This document shows positions 24,946 through 32,830 of a stretch of DNA of 64,000 bases, piece by piece (position 1 is the first letter of the stretch; every line of letters starts with the position of its first letter). Below the pieces are notes generated by a model. The model saw only the letters and a list, made by a program, of their open reading frames with translations. It was not told the origin of the DNA and made no database searches. This DNA comes from Corallococcus soli (GTDB taxonomy: Bacteria > Myxococcota > Myxococcia > Myxococcales > Myxococcaceae). The stretch is from NCBI RefSeq assembly GCF_014930455.1, contig NZ_JAAIYO010000002.1, positions 372,001 to 436,000 of the forward strand. The letters run 5' to 3'. The position numbers were made by a program, and so were the translations under genes.

Positions 24946-26418
24946 ATGACCAAGCGAGTGGTGTGGGGCGCGCTTTTCGGAGCGCTGACGATGTTGGCCA
25001 CGGGTTGCGGTGACGAGTGCGTCGACCAGTTCGACTGCCGCGACAAGGGGACTCCCCCCGAGGGACAGGTGTACATCTGCAACGCGGACAACAAGTGCGA
25101 GCTGCGCACGCTGACCCCCGAGCCCGAAGTGGACGCGGGCACGGAGGAGGATGCCGGCACGGAGGTGGATGCCGGTACGGACGCGGGCACGGAGGTCGAC
25201 GCCGGTACGGACGCGGGCACGGAGGTCGACGCCGGCACCGACGCGGGCATGGGCATGACGGTGGCCAAGGGCGGCGCGTGCACCGCGACCACCGAGTGCA
25301 TGGCGGGCCTGTTCTGCGAGGCCGCCACCTGCCAGGCGCTGCACGTCGCCATGACGGGCGCGGACGGCGGCACCCGGGCCATCGTGGCCCGCTTCGACAC
25401 GCCGGGGATGACGTCCCTCAGCGAGGACGCCGTGGACAGCGCCTACCCGCGCTTCGGCCCGGGCGGCACGCAGGTGGCCTTCGTGCAGGGCGCCGTCACC
25501 GCCGCCGCCGGTGAGCTCGCGGTGCGCGCCTTGCCGCTCGCGGCCGGGGCGCCCACCGTGCTGACGACGGGCGCGGCCGCTGGCAACGCGCGCATCCGCT
25601 ACATGGAGTGGGAGCCCGGCAACGCGATTGCCTGGGTGCGCGGCTCGTCCGGCATCTCCACCATCACCACCGCCCAGGGCGCCGCGCCCACGCAGGCCAC
25701 GGCGAACGGCACCTTCCCGGACTTCGGCCCGAACGGCGTCGACTACGCGTACAGCGCCGCGGGCGCGGGCATCTCCGTCTCCACCAACAACGCCCCGCCG
25801 GCCCCGCTGGCCGGGTCGCCCACGTCCGCGGAGCAGCCGCACTACAACCGCGTCACCTCGCAGCTGCTGTTCCTGGCCAACCCGGACGGCAAGACGGTGA
25901 ACTTCGGCGCGGAGGCCACCCCCATCCTCAAGCTGTACTCGCTGCCCGTGACGGGCGGCGGCACCCTGCAGACGCTGGCGGACGCCACCAGCGAGCCCGT
26001 CACCGGCGGAACCCTGGAGTCCTACATCGCGAACCCGAACTGGGCGCCGGACGGCAGCTGGGTGGCGTACGTGCGCGCCTACTACCAGCTCATCGGCACC
26101 GCGGCCACGCTCTGCGGCAACGTGTCCGCGACGGAGTGCGGGACCACCCCGGGCAACGTCCTCTTCCTCCAGCGCGTGAACACCACCACGGGCGCGCCGG
26201 AGGGCGCGGCGGTGTCCTTCGAGAACGAGGCCACGCTGCCGTCGTTCTCTCCGGACGGTCAGTACCTGGCCTACGTGAAGGGCGGCCAGCTCACGGTGCA
26301 GAAGCTGGATCCCGTCGCGGGCACGAAGGTCGACCCGGCCATCGTCCACCCGAAGGACACGTACACGGTGCTGACGAACGAGGGCGACGACCACCGCCCG
26401 CGCTGGCAGCCCCGGTAG
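24946..26418 (+). CDS. TolB-like beta-propeller lipoprotein with Asp-Ala-Gly repeat linker
   Basis: 490 residues. A signal peptide ends in the lipobox LATGC. A Cys-containing head (ECVDQFDC) is followed by an acidic VDAGTDAGTE linker, a second Cys cluster (CTATTECMAGLFC) and a propeller-like part with TolB-type blades (YPRFGPGGTQVAFV, NPNWAPDGSWVAYV, LPSFSPDGQYLAYV). It is probably exposed in the periplasm or on the surface; its partner is unknown. The ATG at 24946 is 7 bases after GGAGG; another ATG two codons earlier is too close. A hairpin follows the stop. Confidence 0.82.
   Translation: MTKRVVWGALFGALTMLATGCGDECVDQFDCRDKGTPPEGQVYICNADNKCELRTLTPEPEVDAGTEEDAGTEVDAGTDAGTEVDAGTDAGTEVDAGTDAGMGMTVAKGGACTATTECMAGLFCEAATCQALHVAMTGADGGTRAIVARFDTPGMTSLSEDAVDSAYPRFGPGGTQVAFVQGAVTAAAGELAVRALPLAAGAPTVLTTGAAAGNARIRYMEWEPGNAIAWVRGSSGISTITTAQGAAPTQATANGTFPDFGPNGVDYAYSAAGAGISVSTNNAPPAPLAGSPTSAEQPHYNRVTSQLLFLANPDGKTVNFGAEATPILKLYSLPVTGGGTLQTLADATSEPVTGGTLESYIANPNWAPDGSWVAYVRAYYQLIGTAATLCGNVSATECGTTPGNVLFLQRVNTTTGAPEGAAVSFENEATLPSFSPDGQYLAYVKGGQLTVQKLDPVAGTKVDPAIVHPKDTYTVLTNEGDDHRPRWQPR
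25168..25248 (+). repeat. 30-bp coding tandem repeat (Asp-Ala-Gly linker)
   Basis: Two nearly identical 30-base units (25168-25197, 25198-25227) and a partial third code for DAGTDAGTEV. Such linkers vary in copy number between strains and typically tether lipoprotein heads. Confidence 0.85.
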
Positions 26419-26435
26419 TCACCTCTCGGAGTTGA

Positions 26436-26456
26436 AAGCCCCGGCAACCGGGGCTT
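26436..26456 (+). terminator. Rho-independent-like hairpin after the TolB-like gene
   Basis: AAGCCCCGG and CCGGGGCTT form a 9-bp perfect stem around a CAA loop, 18 bases after the stop. The T tract is short (TT). Confidence 0.7.
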
Positions 26457-26852
26457 CCCGGCCCGCGTTTCCCGTTTCTACGGGGAGCGCGGGCCGTCGT
26501 GTCTCCGGGTGCGAAGCGCCGGGCCCACCGGTGCGAAGTGACGAACGCGGTCAGTCGGTGTCGCGGCGAACCCGCTCGCGGGGCGCCAGCGGCGGTCCCT
26601 GGGGGTCCAGGTTCCGGGACGAAGGCAGCCTCCGGAGGGCTCTCGGAAGGGGGCTCGCGGAGGTGTCCTCGGCGGATCCAGGGGACGTCCTCCGCGTCGG
26701 GTCCGGACGCACGGCGGTGGCGCCGCGACGCGCGCGTGCACGCACCTTGCGTGGGTTCAACCCGTTGAAGGAGGACGGGGACTCCACCCGCGCTCGCGCG
26801 AAGCGGCGCCGGGTGGCTTGAGGCTGACAGCCGTGTCGCGACAGTCCTTCAC
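26457..26852. other. Gene-free stretch
   Basis: Open frames here on both strands are Arg/Pro/Gly-rich with no start-site support or family match, and I reject them. I see no tRNA or clear repeat. The region is GC-rich without AT-rich promoter islands. It could hold a small RNA, but nothing in the sequence proves one. Confidence 0.5.
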
Positions 26853-26876
26853 GCGCGCCTCGTTTTCCGAGGCGCG
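26853..26876 (-). terminator. Hairpin downstream of the small basic protein gene
   Basis: CGCGCCTCG and CGAGGCGCG form a perfect stem with a short T-rich loop, about 25 bases after the stop of the leftward gene at 26901. Confidence 0.6.
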
Positions 26877-26900
26877 GCAGAGGGGACCGGGACGGCTTCC

Positions 26901-27152
26901 TCAGCCCTCGACGACGATGCGGCGACCCAGCGCGCGGGTCATCTGCGGCGACGTCACCAGCTCCAGCACGCCGCTCATCTCACCGCCGGCGGTGTCGAAC
27001 GCCGCGGCGATGACCTCTCCCAGCGTGAGCTGGGCCTTCTGGGCCACCACCCGCGCCCGCTTCGCCGTGCGCCGCAGCGTGGGCATCACCCGCCGACCCT
27101 GCCGCCGCACCGTCGCGCCACCACTCGTCTTGCCTGCGGTCCGCTTCGCCAT
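26901..27152 (-). CDS. Small basic protein of unknown function
   Basis: 83 residues with a very basic N-terminal half (MAKRTAGKTSGGATVRRQGR) and a more hydrophobic C-terminal half (LTLGEVIAAAFDTAGGEM, VLELVTSPQM). The ATG at 27152 follows GGGAGGAACC, a strong site, which supports a real gene. The composition suggests nucleic-acid binding but there is no recognised motif. It stands alone with its own hairpin. Confidence 0.65.
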   Translation of the reverse strand: MAKRTAGKTSGGATVRRQGRRVMPTLRRTAKRARVVAQKAQLTLGEVIAAAFDTAGGEMSGVLELVTSPQMTRALGRRIVVEG

Positions 27153-27550
27153 GGTTCCTCCCGCCACTCCTGACTGCGCGGGTGAGTACACCGTGGGTCT
27201 GACACCATGCAGGCAGGGTGCCAGGGCTCAGCCCCCCTGGCGGGTCCCAGAATCCAGGGGTTTTCCTGTCAAATAGCGGGTTTCCGGGGGGTGGAAAGGC
27301 CCACCTTTTTTCAGCCCTTCAGGGTCATTCCTCGTTCTGTCGAGTTTTTCGTTCAGCCCGCACGGTGATTTCCACAGGACGTTCAAGGGCGCGCCTCTGG
27401 GGGAGGGCGGGTGCACACCAGGGAGCGGGTCCGTGTCACCCCTGGGCCACAGCCCCGTGGCCTGGAAGCCACGGTGCCTGGAGGGCAGGGGAGGCAGCGT
27501 CCAGGGGGACGCAGCGGGGCCGGGGGATTTGGGGTACAGGGCGTCCCGCC
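27153..27550. other. Divergent intergenic region with candidate control elements
   Basis: No gene is supported. On the minus strand TTGACA (27267-27272) could be a -35 for the small basic protein, but no good -10 is seen at 17 bases. A T-rich stretch occurs near 27306-27350. On the plus side, CGTGGC (27456-27461) and GCCACG (27468-27473) form a stem upstream of the DHH gene. Confidence 0.45.
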
Positions 27551-28513
27551 ATGCGAGTCCAGGTCCTCTTCCACGACAACTGTTTCGACGGTGCGGCCAG
27601 CGCCGCGGTCTTCACCCGCTTCTACCGGGAGCGCGTGCGCGCGGACGCCACGTTCAGCTACCGGGGGCTGTCCCACAAGCCGGGCGCGGAGGGCATCGAC
27701 CCGGCCGTCTTCACCGGCGACGAGAACGTCATCGTCGACTTCCGCTACAGCCAGGACGCGCGGCTCACCTGGTGGTTTGATCACCACGCCTCCGCCTTCC
27801 AGCAGCCGGGCGACGAGTCCCACTTCCAGCGCGACACCAGCGGGAAGAAGTTCCACGACGCGCACCGCAAGAGCTGCACGCTGTACCTGGCGGACGTGGC
27901 GCGCGAGCGCTTCGGCTGGGACGCATCCGCGCTGTCGGACCTGCTGCACTGGGCGGAGCTCATCGACGGCGCGCAGTTCCCCAGCCCCCAGATGGCGGTG
28001 GCGCTGGAGGAGCCCGCGCTGCGCATCATGACGGTGCTGGAGTCCACGAAGGATGAGACGCTCATCCCGGAGGTCATCCGCCGCATGCAGTCGGAGTCGC
28101 TGGCGGACATCGCCACCTCGCCCCTCATCTCCGCCCCGCTGGCGCCGCTGCTCTTCAAGCACCAGCGCAACATCGACCTGGTGCGCGAGAAGGCCCGCTA
28201 CGAGAACGGCGTCGTCTTCTTCGACCTGGTGGACGAGGGCGTGGACAGCCTCAACAAGTTCATCGCCTACGCGCTCTACCCGGACGCGCGCTACACGCTG
28301 TGGGTGGGCCGGGGCGCGTCGCGCGCCAAGGTGTCGCTGGGCTCCAACCCGTGGCGGCCCCACACGCGCAAGCACGACCTGGCCGCCATCGCCGGGCGCT
28401 ACGGCGGGGGCGGGCACCCGGTGGTGTCCGCGGTGAGCTTCAAGGCGGACCAGTCCGACAAGGCCCGCGCCGCGTACCAGGAGATCCTCGCGGAGCTGTC
28501 CAGCGCGACCTGA
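27551..28513 (+). CDS. DHH-family phosphoesterase
   Basis: 320 residues. Motif I is HDNCFDGAASAAVF instead of the usual HxDxDGxxSA. The next motifs are VDFRYS, and WWFDHHAS, the DHH signature itself. The C-terminal DHHA1-like domain ends in YGGGGHPVVSA, the substrate-binding GGGH. The family includes oligoribonucleases (NrnA), RecJ and cyclic-dinucleotide phosphodiesterases, and the changed motif I prevents a closer choice. The ribosome site before the ATG at 27551 is weak. It converges on maf. Confidence 0.85.
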   Translation: MRVQVLFHDNCFDGAASAAVFTRFYRERVRADATFSYRGLSHKPGAEGIDPAVFTGDENVIVDFRYSQDARLTWWFDHHASAFQQPGDESHFQRDTSGKKFHDAHRKSCTLYLADVARERFGWDASALSDLLHWAELIDGAQFPSPQMAVALEEPALRIMTVLESTKDETLIPEVIRRMQSESLADIATSPLISAPLAPLLFKHQRNIDLVREKARYENGVVFFDLVDEGVDSLNKFIAYALYPDARYTLWVGRGASRAKVSLGSNPWRPHTRKHDLAAIAGRYGGGGHPVVSAVSFKADQSDKARAAYQEILAELSSAT

Positions 28514-28526
28514 TGGGGGCCGGGCC

Positions 28527-29126
28527 CTACGGGCGGGTGAAGAACACGAAGCCCGCCCGCCGCAACAGCCGCACCACCGACAGCATGGGCAGCCCCTGCA
28601 CGTTGGTGCGGTCCCCCTCCAGCTTCTCGAGCAGCGCCTGCCCCTGGCCCTCCACGCGGTAGCTGCCCGCGCAGCCCTCCCACTCGCCGGTGTCCAGGTA
28701 GCGCTCCAGCTCCTCGGCGGGCAGGGGGAAGAACGTGAGGCGCGTGCTCTCCACCGCCTCCGCCACATGCCCCCCCGGGCCCACCAGGCACACGCCGGTG
28801 TGGATGGCGTGGGTGTGGCCCAGCAGGCCCTGGAGCTGCGTGCGCGCGGCGTCCCGGTCCCGGGGCTTGCCCAGCGTCCGGCCCTCCACCTCCACGAGCT
28901 GATCCGCCCCCAGGACCCAGGCGTCCGGGTGGCGCTCCTGCACCGCGCGGGCCTTGCGCGCCGCGAGCATCGCCACGGCCTCCAGGGCGGACAGGTGGGC
29001 GGGGACGTGCTCATCCACGCCCGGGGCCTCGGTGCGGTAGGGCAGGCCCAGCCCGTCCATCAGCGCCTTGCGCGCGCTGGAGGTGGACGCCAGGTAGAGG
29101 TCGCCAGGGGGGCCAGGGTTTTTCAT
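28527..29126 (-). CDS. maf: Maf family nucleotide pyrophosphatase
   Basis: 199 residues. Maf enzymes hydrolyse non-canonical or modified nucleoside triphosphates to monophosphates. Signatures are [16 protein letters not shown] at the N-terminus, GVDEHVP, the catalytic Asp in [19 protein letters not shown], and the C-terminal [14 protein letters not shown]. The ATG at 29126 has no good ribosome site (the preceding bases are pyrimidine-rich), so the start is uncertain, but it begins close to the first conserved block. Confidence 0.92.
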   Translation of the reverse strand: MKNPGPPGDLYLASTSSARKALMDGLGLPYRTEAPGVDEHVPAHLSALEAVAMLAARKARAVQERHPDAWVLGADQLVEVEGRTLGKPRDRDAARTQLQGLLGHTHAIHTGVCLVGPGGHVAEAVESTRLTFFPLPAEELERYLDTGEWEGCAGSYRVEGQGQALLEKLEGDRTNVQGLPMLSVVRLLRRAGFVFFTRP

Positions 29127-29231
29127 GAGGTGGGGGAAGGGTAGTGCAGCCGGGGTGGGGAAGGGACCCTTCGAGCGGACAGGCACGTCCCCGCTTCCGG
29201 TGGATGGGGCGGATGCCATAGCCTCCCGCCC

Positions 29232-30497
29232 ATGTCGCGGCGCGGTCTGCTCGCTGTCTGTCTCCTGCTCGCCTCCTGCAAACGTCCCTCTCCGGCCGCC
29301 GCCGACGCGGGCACGGATGCGGGTGCGCACGTCTCCGTGAGCGCCGACGCGGGGCCGCTCGCGGCGGGAGGCGTGGACGCGGGCGCGGCGGGCGACTCCG
29401 GCCTTGAGGCCTCCGTGACGCCGCCGGACGACGGCGAGGCGGAGGTGCACCCGCTGGCGGTGTGCGACGCGCGGGGCGATGCCCCCCTGGACGCGGCCCG
29501 CCGCTACTACGACGCGTCCCGCTACGCGGAGGCGCTCTCCTGCGCCGCGCAGGCCGCCGCGCTGGAGCCGGACCTGGCCGCCGCCCACGCCGAGCGCGGC
29601 GCCGCGCTGGCCTCCCTCCACCGCGAGCCGGAGGCGCAGCTCGCCTTCGCCCGCGCGCTGGCAATCGACCCGGGGGACCCGGACGCGCTCCTGGGTGCCG
29701 CGCACCTGTACGCCGTGCAGCTGCCCTCCTCGCGTGAGCGGGACGAACTGGGCGCCCTCTACGCCGAGCGCGGCCTGTCCCAGCCCTCCACCCCCCCGGA
29801 GCTCGTCCCGTCCCTGGCCCTGGTGGCGGCCATGGCCTTCAACGACCTGGGGCAGGCGGACCAGGCGCTGGAGCGCGCGGCCATCGTGCTGGCGCGCGAG
29901 CCGGGCAACGTGGAGGCGAAGTACGAGAAGGCCCTGGCCCTCTTCGAGCTGTGCCGCTTCCGCGAGGCGAAGACGGCCTTCGCGTCGCTCCTGGCGGACA
30001 AGGCGCGCGCCGCGTACGTGCACCAGCACCTGGGGCTGCTCCTGGAGCGCGAGGGGCGCTGGAAGCAGGCGCAGGAGCACTTCGACCGGGCCCGCACGCT
30101 GGATCCCCAGGACTTCCCCCCGCCGCCCCTGCCGACGCCGGAGGAGTTCCGGGCCCAGGTGACGCGCGCGCTGGCGGACCTGCCGGAGGACATGCGCAAG
30201 GACCTGGAGGGCGTGCCGGTGGCCACCGAGGAGATTCCCTCGGAGGACGACCTGCTGGCCAACCAGCCGCCCCTGTCGCCCACCATCCTGGGCCTGTTCC
30301 GGGGGCCCTCCCTGGGCGAGCCCTGCGACGGAACGGAGACGCCGTGCCGCTCCGTGGCCCTCTACCGGCGCAACCTGGCCCGGGCGGTGCGCACTCCCGA
30401 GGAGCTGCGCGAACAGATTCGCGTGACACTGCTGCATGAAATCGGGCATCTGCGAGGGGAGGACGACGAGGAACTGGCCGCACGCGGCCTGGAGTGA
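29232..30497 (+). CDS. TPR lipoprotein with C-terminal minimal zincin domain
   Basis: 421 residues. The signal peptide ends in LLASCKR (lipobox). An Ala/Asp/Gly-rich linker of about 60 residues precedes TPR units (residues 90-310; [36 protein letters not shown] and later copies). The last 90 residues match the zincin-like family PF06262: [31 protein letters not shown], and the metal motif H402-E-I-G-H406-LRGEDD412. The zinc ligands look intact, so it may be a cell-envelope peptidase with a TPR substrate or partner arm. Its stop overlaps an in-frame GTG of rlmI. Confidence 0.82.
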   Translation: MSRRGLLAVCLLLASCKRPSPAAADAGTDAGAHVSVSADAGPLAAGGVDAGAAGDSGLEASVTPPDDGEAEVHPLAVCDARGDAPLDAARRYYDASRYAEALSCAAQAAALEPDLAAAHAERGAALASLHREPEAQLAFARALAIDPGDPDALLGAAHLYAVQLPSSRERDELGALYAERGLSQPSTPPELVPSLALVAAMAFNDLGQADQALERAAIVLAREPGNVEAKYEKALALFELCRFREAKTAFASLLADKARAAYVHQHLGLLLEREGRWKQAQEHFDRARTLDPQDFPPPPLPTPEEFRAQVTRALADLPEDMRKDLEGVPVATEEIPSEDDLLANQPPLSPTILGLFRGPSLGEPCDGTETPCRSVALYRRNLARAVRTPEELREQIRVTLLHEIGHLRGEDDEELAARGLE

Positions 30498-30505
30498 GCC
30501 CCCAC

Positions 30506-31684
30506 ATGCCTTCCCTTCCCACTGCCCGTGTCAGCCTGAAGGGCGCCAAGACGCTGCGTCGAGGCTCCCCCTGGCTGTACCGCACGGAGCTGATGGAGCC
30601 CCCCGTCACCGACACGCCGGGCGCGGTGGTCGCGGTGGTGGACCCCCAGGGCAACCCCATCGGGCAGGCGCTCTACGCCCGCCGCTCCCCGCTGGCCATC
30701 CGCCTGCTCACGCGCAAGAGCCCCGCGGAGGAGAAGGTGGACGACGCCTTCTTCATCCGCCGCGTGGAGGCCGCCCTGGCCCGCCGGGGCGTGCTCCCCG
30801 GCCGTGACGGCCTGCGGCTCGTGCATGGTGAAGCGGACCTGCTGCCCGGCTTCTTCGTGGACCGCTACGGCCCGGGCCTCACGATTCAAACGCTCTCCGA
30901 GGGCATGGACGCGCGCAAGGAGATGCTCGCCCGCGCGCTGGTGAAGCTGACGGGCGCCACCCACGTGGTGTGCCGCGACGACGCCTCCGGCCGCGACTTC
31001 GAGAGCCTGCCGCGCGAGGTGCGCCTGCTGCACGGCGAGGGCGACGCGCGCTTCGGCTACCACGAGGGCGACAACCGCTTCGAGGTCGACCTGACGGGCG
31101 ACATGAAGACGGGCGCGTTCCTGGACCAGGTGGACAACCACCTGCGCGCGGGCGAGCTGGGCCGGGGGGACGCGCTGGACTGCTTCAGCTACCACGGCGG
31201 GTTCGCGCTCGCGCTCGCGAAGCACTGCACGTCGGTGCTCGCGGTGGAGCAGGACGCCAAGGCCGCGGCCCGCGCCCAGGCGAACGCGGAGGCCAACGGA
31301 CGGGCCAACGTGAAGGTGGAGAACGGCAACGCCTTCGACGTGCTGCGCCGCTTCGACCAGGAGGGCCGCCGCTTCGACACCATCGTCCTGGACCCGCCGG
31401 GGCTCGCCAAGCGCCGCGAGGGCCTGGCCACCGCGCTGCGCGCCTACCACGAGCTCAACCTGCGCGCCCTGCGCTGCCTCAAGCCGGACGGCCTCCTGGT
31501 GACGTGCTCGTGCTCGGGGAAGCTGGACCGCGAGGGCTTCGAGTCCATGGTGCTGGACGCCGCCGCGGACGCGAAGCGGCCGGTGCAGATTCTGGAGCGC
31601 CGGGGCGCCGGGCTGGATCACCCGGTGCTCGCGGGCCTCGCGGAGACGGAGTACCTCAAGGCCCTCTACGTGCGCGCCTTGTAG
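30506..31684 (+). CDS. rlmI: Class I SAM-dependent rRNA methyltransferase (RlmI type)
   Basis: 392 residues. RlmI methylates C1962 of 23S rRNA. An N-terminal PUA domain ([15 protein letters not shown]) leads to a connector ([18 protein letters not shown]) and a Rossmann methyltransferase domain with [15 protein letters not shown], the LDPPGLAKR motif IV and the Cys pair VTCSCSG at the catalytic loop. The ATG at 30506 follows GGAG by 11 bases; the GTG at 30494 would overlap the previous stop and is the alternative. Confidence 0.92.
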   Translation: MPSLPTARVSLKGAKTLRRGSPWLYRTELMEPPVTDTPGAVVAVVDPQGNPIGQALYARRSPLAIRLLTRKSPAEEKVDDAFFIRRVEAALARRGVLPGRDGLRLVHGEADLLPGFFVDRYGPGLTIQTLSEGMDARKEMLARALVKLTGATHVVCRDDASGRDFESLPREVRLLHGEGDARFGYHEGDNRFEVDLTGDMKTGAFLDQVDNHLRAGELGRGDALDCFSYHGGFALALAKHCTSVLAVEQDAKAAARAQANAEANGRANVKVENGNAFDVLRRFDQEGRRFDTIVLDPPGLAKRREGLATALRAYHELNLRALRCLKPDGLLVTCSCSGKLDREGFESMVLDAAADAKRPVQILERRGAGLDHPVLAGLAETEYLKALYVRAL

Positions 31685-31711
31685 GGCGAAAGCGCAAAGG
31701 CGCGCGAGGGG

Positions 31712-32215
31712 CTACGGGATGGCCAGCTCCTTGCGCAGCCTGCCCACGACCTTGAAGTACTCGGTGCGGGAGAAGCCCACGTTGAGGATGTGGAAGTCCT
31801 TCTTGGACAGGCCCACGCAGCCGAAGCAGTAGTTGCAGTCCTGCAGGTTCTTGCTCAGCACCACGTACGCGCTGTTGGAGCAGTTCTCGCTCTGCACGCA
31901 GTACGCGCACGCGTGGCAGTTCTTGCACTCCACGCAGTGCGAACAGCTGGTGCACAGCTCGCAGCGCGTGCAGTGCGTGCACTGGTGGCAGCTGTCGCAG
32001 TCCTTGCAGAACATGCAGTTGGCGCAGCGCTGGCAGCCCTCGCACGCATAGGAGCCGGGGTTGCCCGGATCGACCGCGTAGCTCTTGGACAGCTTCTGGA
32101 ACTGGTCCAGGAACTCACGCTTGCCCAGGGACGAAACGCCCAGGCGCGCCAGCTTCTCCTGCTCCAACAACTCCTGGGCCGTCTGGGGCCGGGACCCCTT
32201 CTCCTTCACCGCCAC
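31712..32215 (-). CDS. Cysteine-array protein with Cys at every third residue
   Basis: 167 residues. Seventeen Cys run from residue 58 to 106 at exact spacing of three (CxxCxxC...). Four more (112, 127, 130, 133) keep the same phase, so all 21 Cys fall in one register modulo three. Before the array is a helical segment of about 55 residues. After it come NLQDCNYCFGCVGLSKKDF, HILNVGFSRTEYFKVVG, which resemble a CFGCxGL...EY block I recall from uncharacterised proteins of other phyla. A beta-helix-like fold or a metal-loaded array is plausible; neither is shown. The GTG at 32215 is 5 bases after AAGGAG. A lipoprotein gene ends 20 bases upstream. Confidence 0.8.
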   Translation of the reverse strand: MAVKEKGSRPQTAQELLEQEKLARLGVSSLGKREFLDQFQKLSKSYAVDPGNPGSYACEGCQRCANCMFCKDCDSCHQCTHCTRCELCTSCSHCVECKNCHACAYCVQSENCSNSAYVVLSKNLQDCNYCFGCVGLSKKDFHILNVGFSRTEYFKVVGRLRKELAIP

Positions 32216-32235
32216 GGACGCTCCTTGAACTGGAA

Positions 32236-32796
32236 TCACTGCAGCCGGGCGAGCCCGGCCAGATCGATGCCGCGCGCCACCCGTCGCACCTCCACGGTGC
32301 TGGGGAAGCCACGGCTGGTGACGGCCACCACGAAGCGCTCACCCACCAGGAGGTTCGCCTCCGCCATGCCCTCGTCCGCGTCATAGCGCACGAAGCCCAC
32401 GGCTTCCTTCCACTGGATGGGCGCCGTCGGGTCGCTCGCCGCCCGGCCCCGCGCCTTCTGCGCCGCCTCGCGGATGGCCTGCCCCAGCTTCAGCCCCAGC
32501 GTGGTGTCCACGATGCGCACCTTCACCTCCCGGCCCTCGCCGCGGGTGTAGGTGCGCTCCGCCTCCGACACGGACACGTCGCCGTACTTGCCGGTGGAGC
32601 CCCCGGTGGCGCCCACCGTGAAGCCCTCCAGCGACTCCGGCAGGAAGGGCGCCAGGTCCTTGAAGTACACGCACGGCGCGGCGGTGGTCACCACGTCGCG
32701 CGGGGTGGGAGAAGTCGTGCGTTCGTCGTCAAGACATCCGCCGCCCACGCACAGCGCGAGCATCGCGGTGGCCAGCCGTAGGAAATAGTCGCGCAC
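32236..32796 (-). CDS. Putative lipoprotein of unknown function
   Basis: 186 residues. A short signal peptide (FLRLATAMLALCVGG) ends at the lipobox-like Cys in GGGCLDD. The mature protein is beta-rich (GFTVGATGGSTG, REVKVRIVDTTLG, GERFVVAVTSRG) and has a second Cys near residue 45. No family is recognised. The GTG at 32796 is the only start that leaves the signal intact with a basic N-terminus. It precedes the cysteine-array gene by 20 bases on the same strand and the two probably form an operon. Confidence 0.7.
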   Translation of the reverse strand: MRDYFLRLATAMLALCVGGGCLDDERTTSPTPRDVVTTAAPCVYFKDLAPFLPESLEGFTVGATGGSTGKYGDVSVSEAERTYTRGEGREVKVRIVDTTLGLKLGQAIREAAQKARGRAASDPTAPIQWKEAVGFVRYDADEGMAEANLLVGERFVVAVTSRGFPSTVEVRRVARGIDLAGLARLQ

Positions 32797-32830
32797 GAAC
32801 GAATCAAAGGGTATCCCCGGCCTGCGCGCA

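Noticed and set aside
26457-26852. Overlapping frames of 80-130 codons
   Set aside because: They are Arg/Pro/Gly-rich on both strands with no ribosome site and no recognisable motif.
31712-32215. Metallothionein or LIM/zinc-ribbon assignment for the cysteine array
   Set aside because: Metallothioneins use CxC and CC clusters and zinc ribbons use two CxxC pairs. Here Cys occurs at every third residue over 49 residues, so I describe it without a family.
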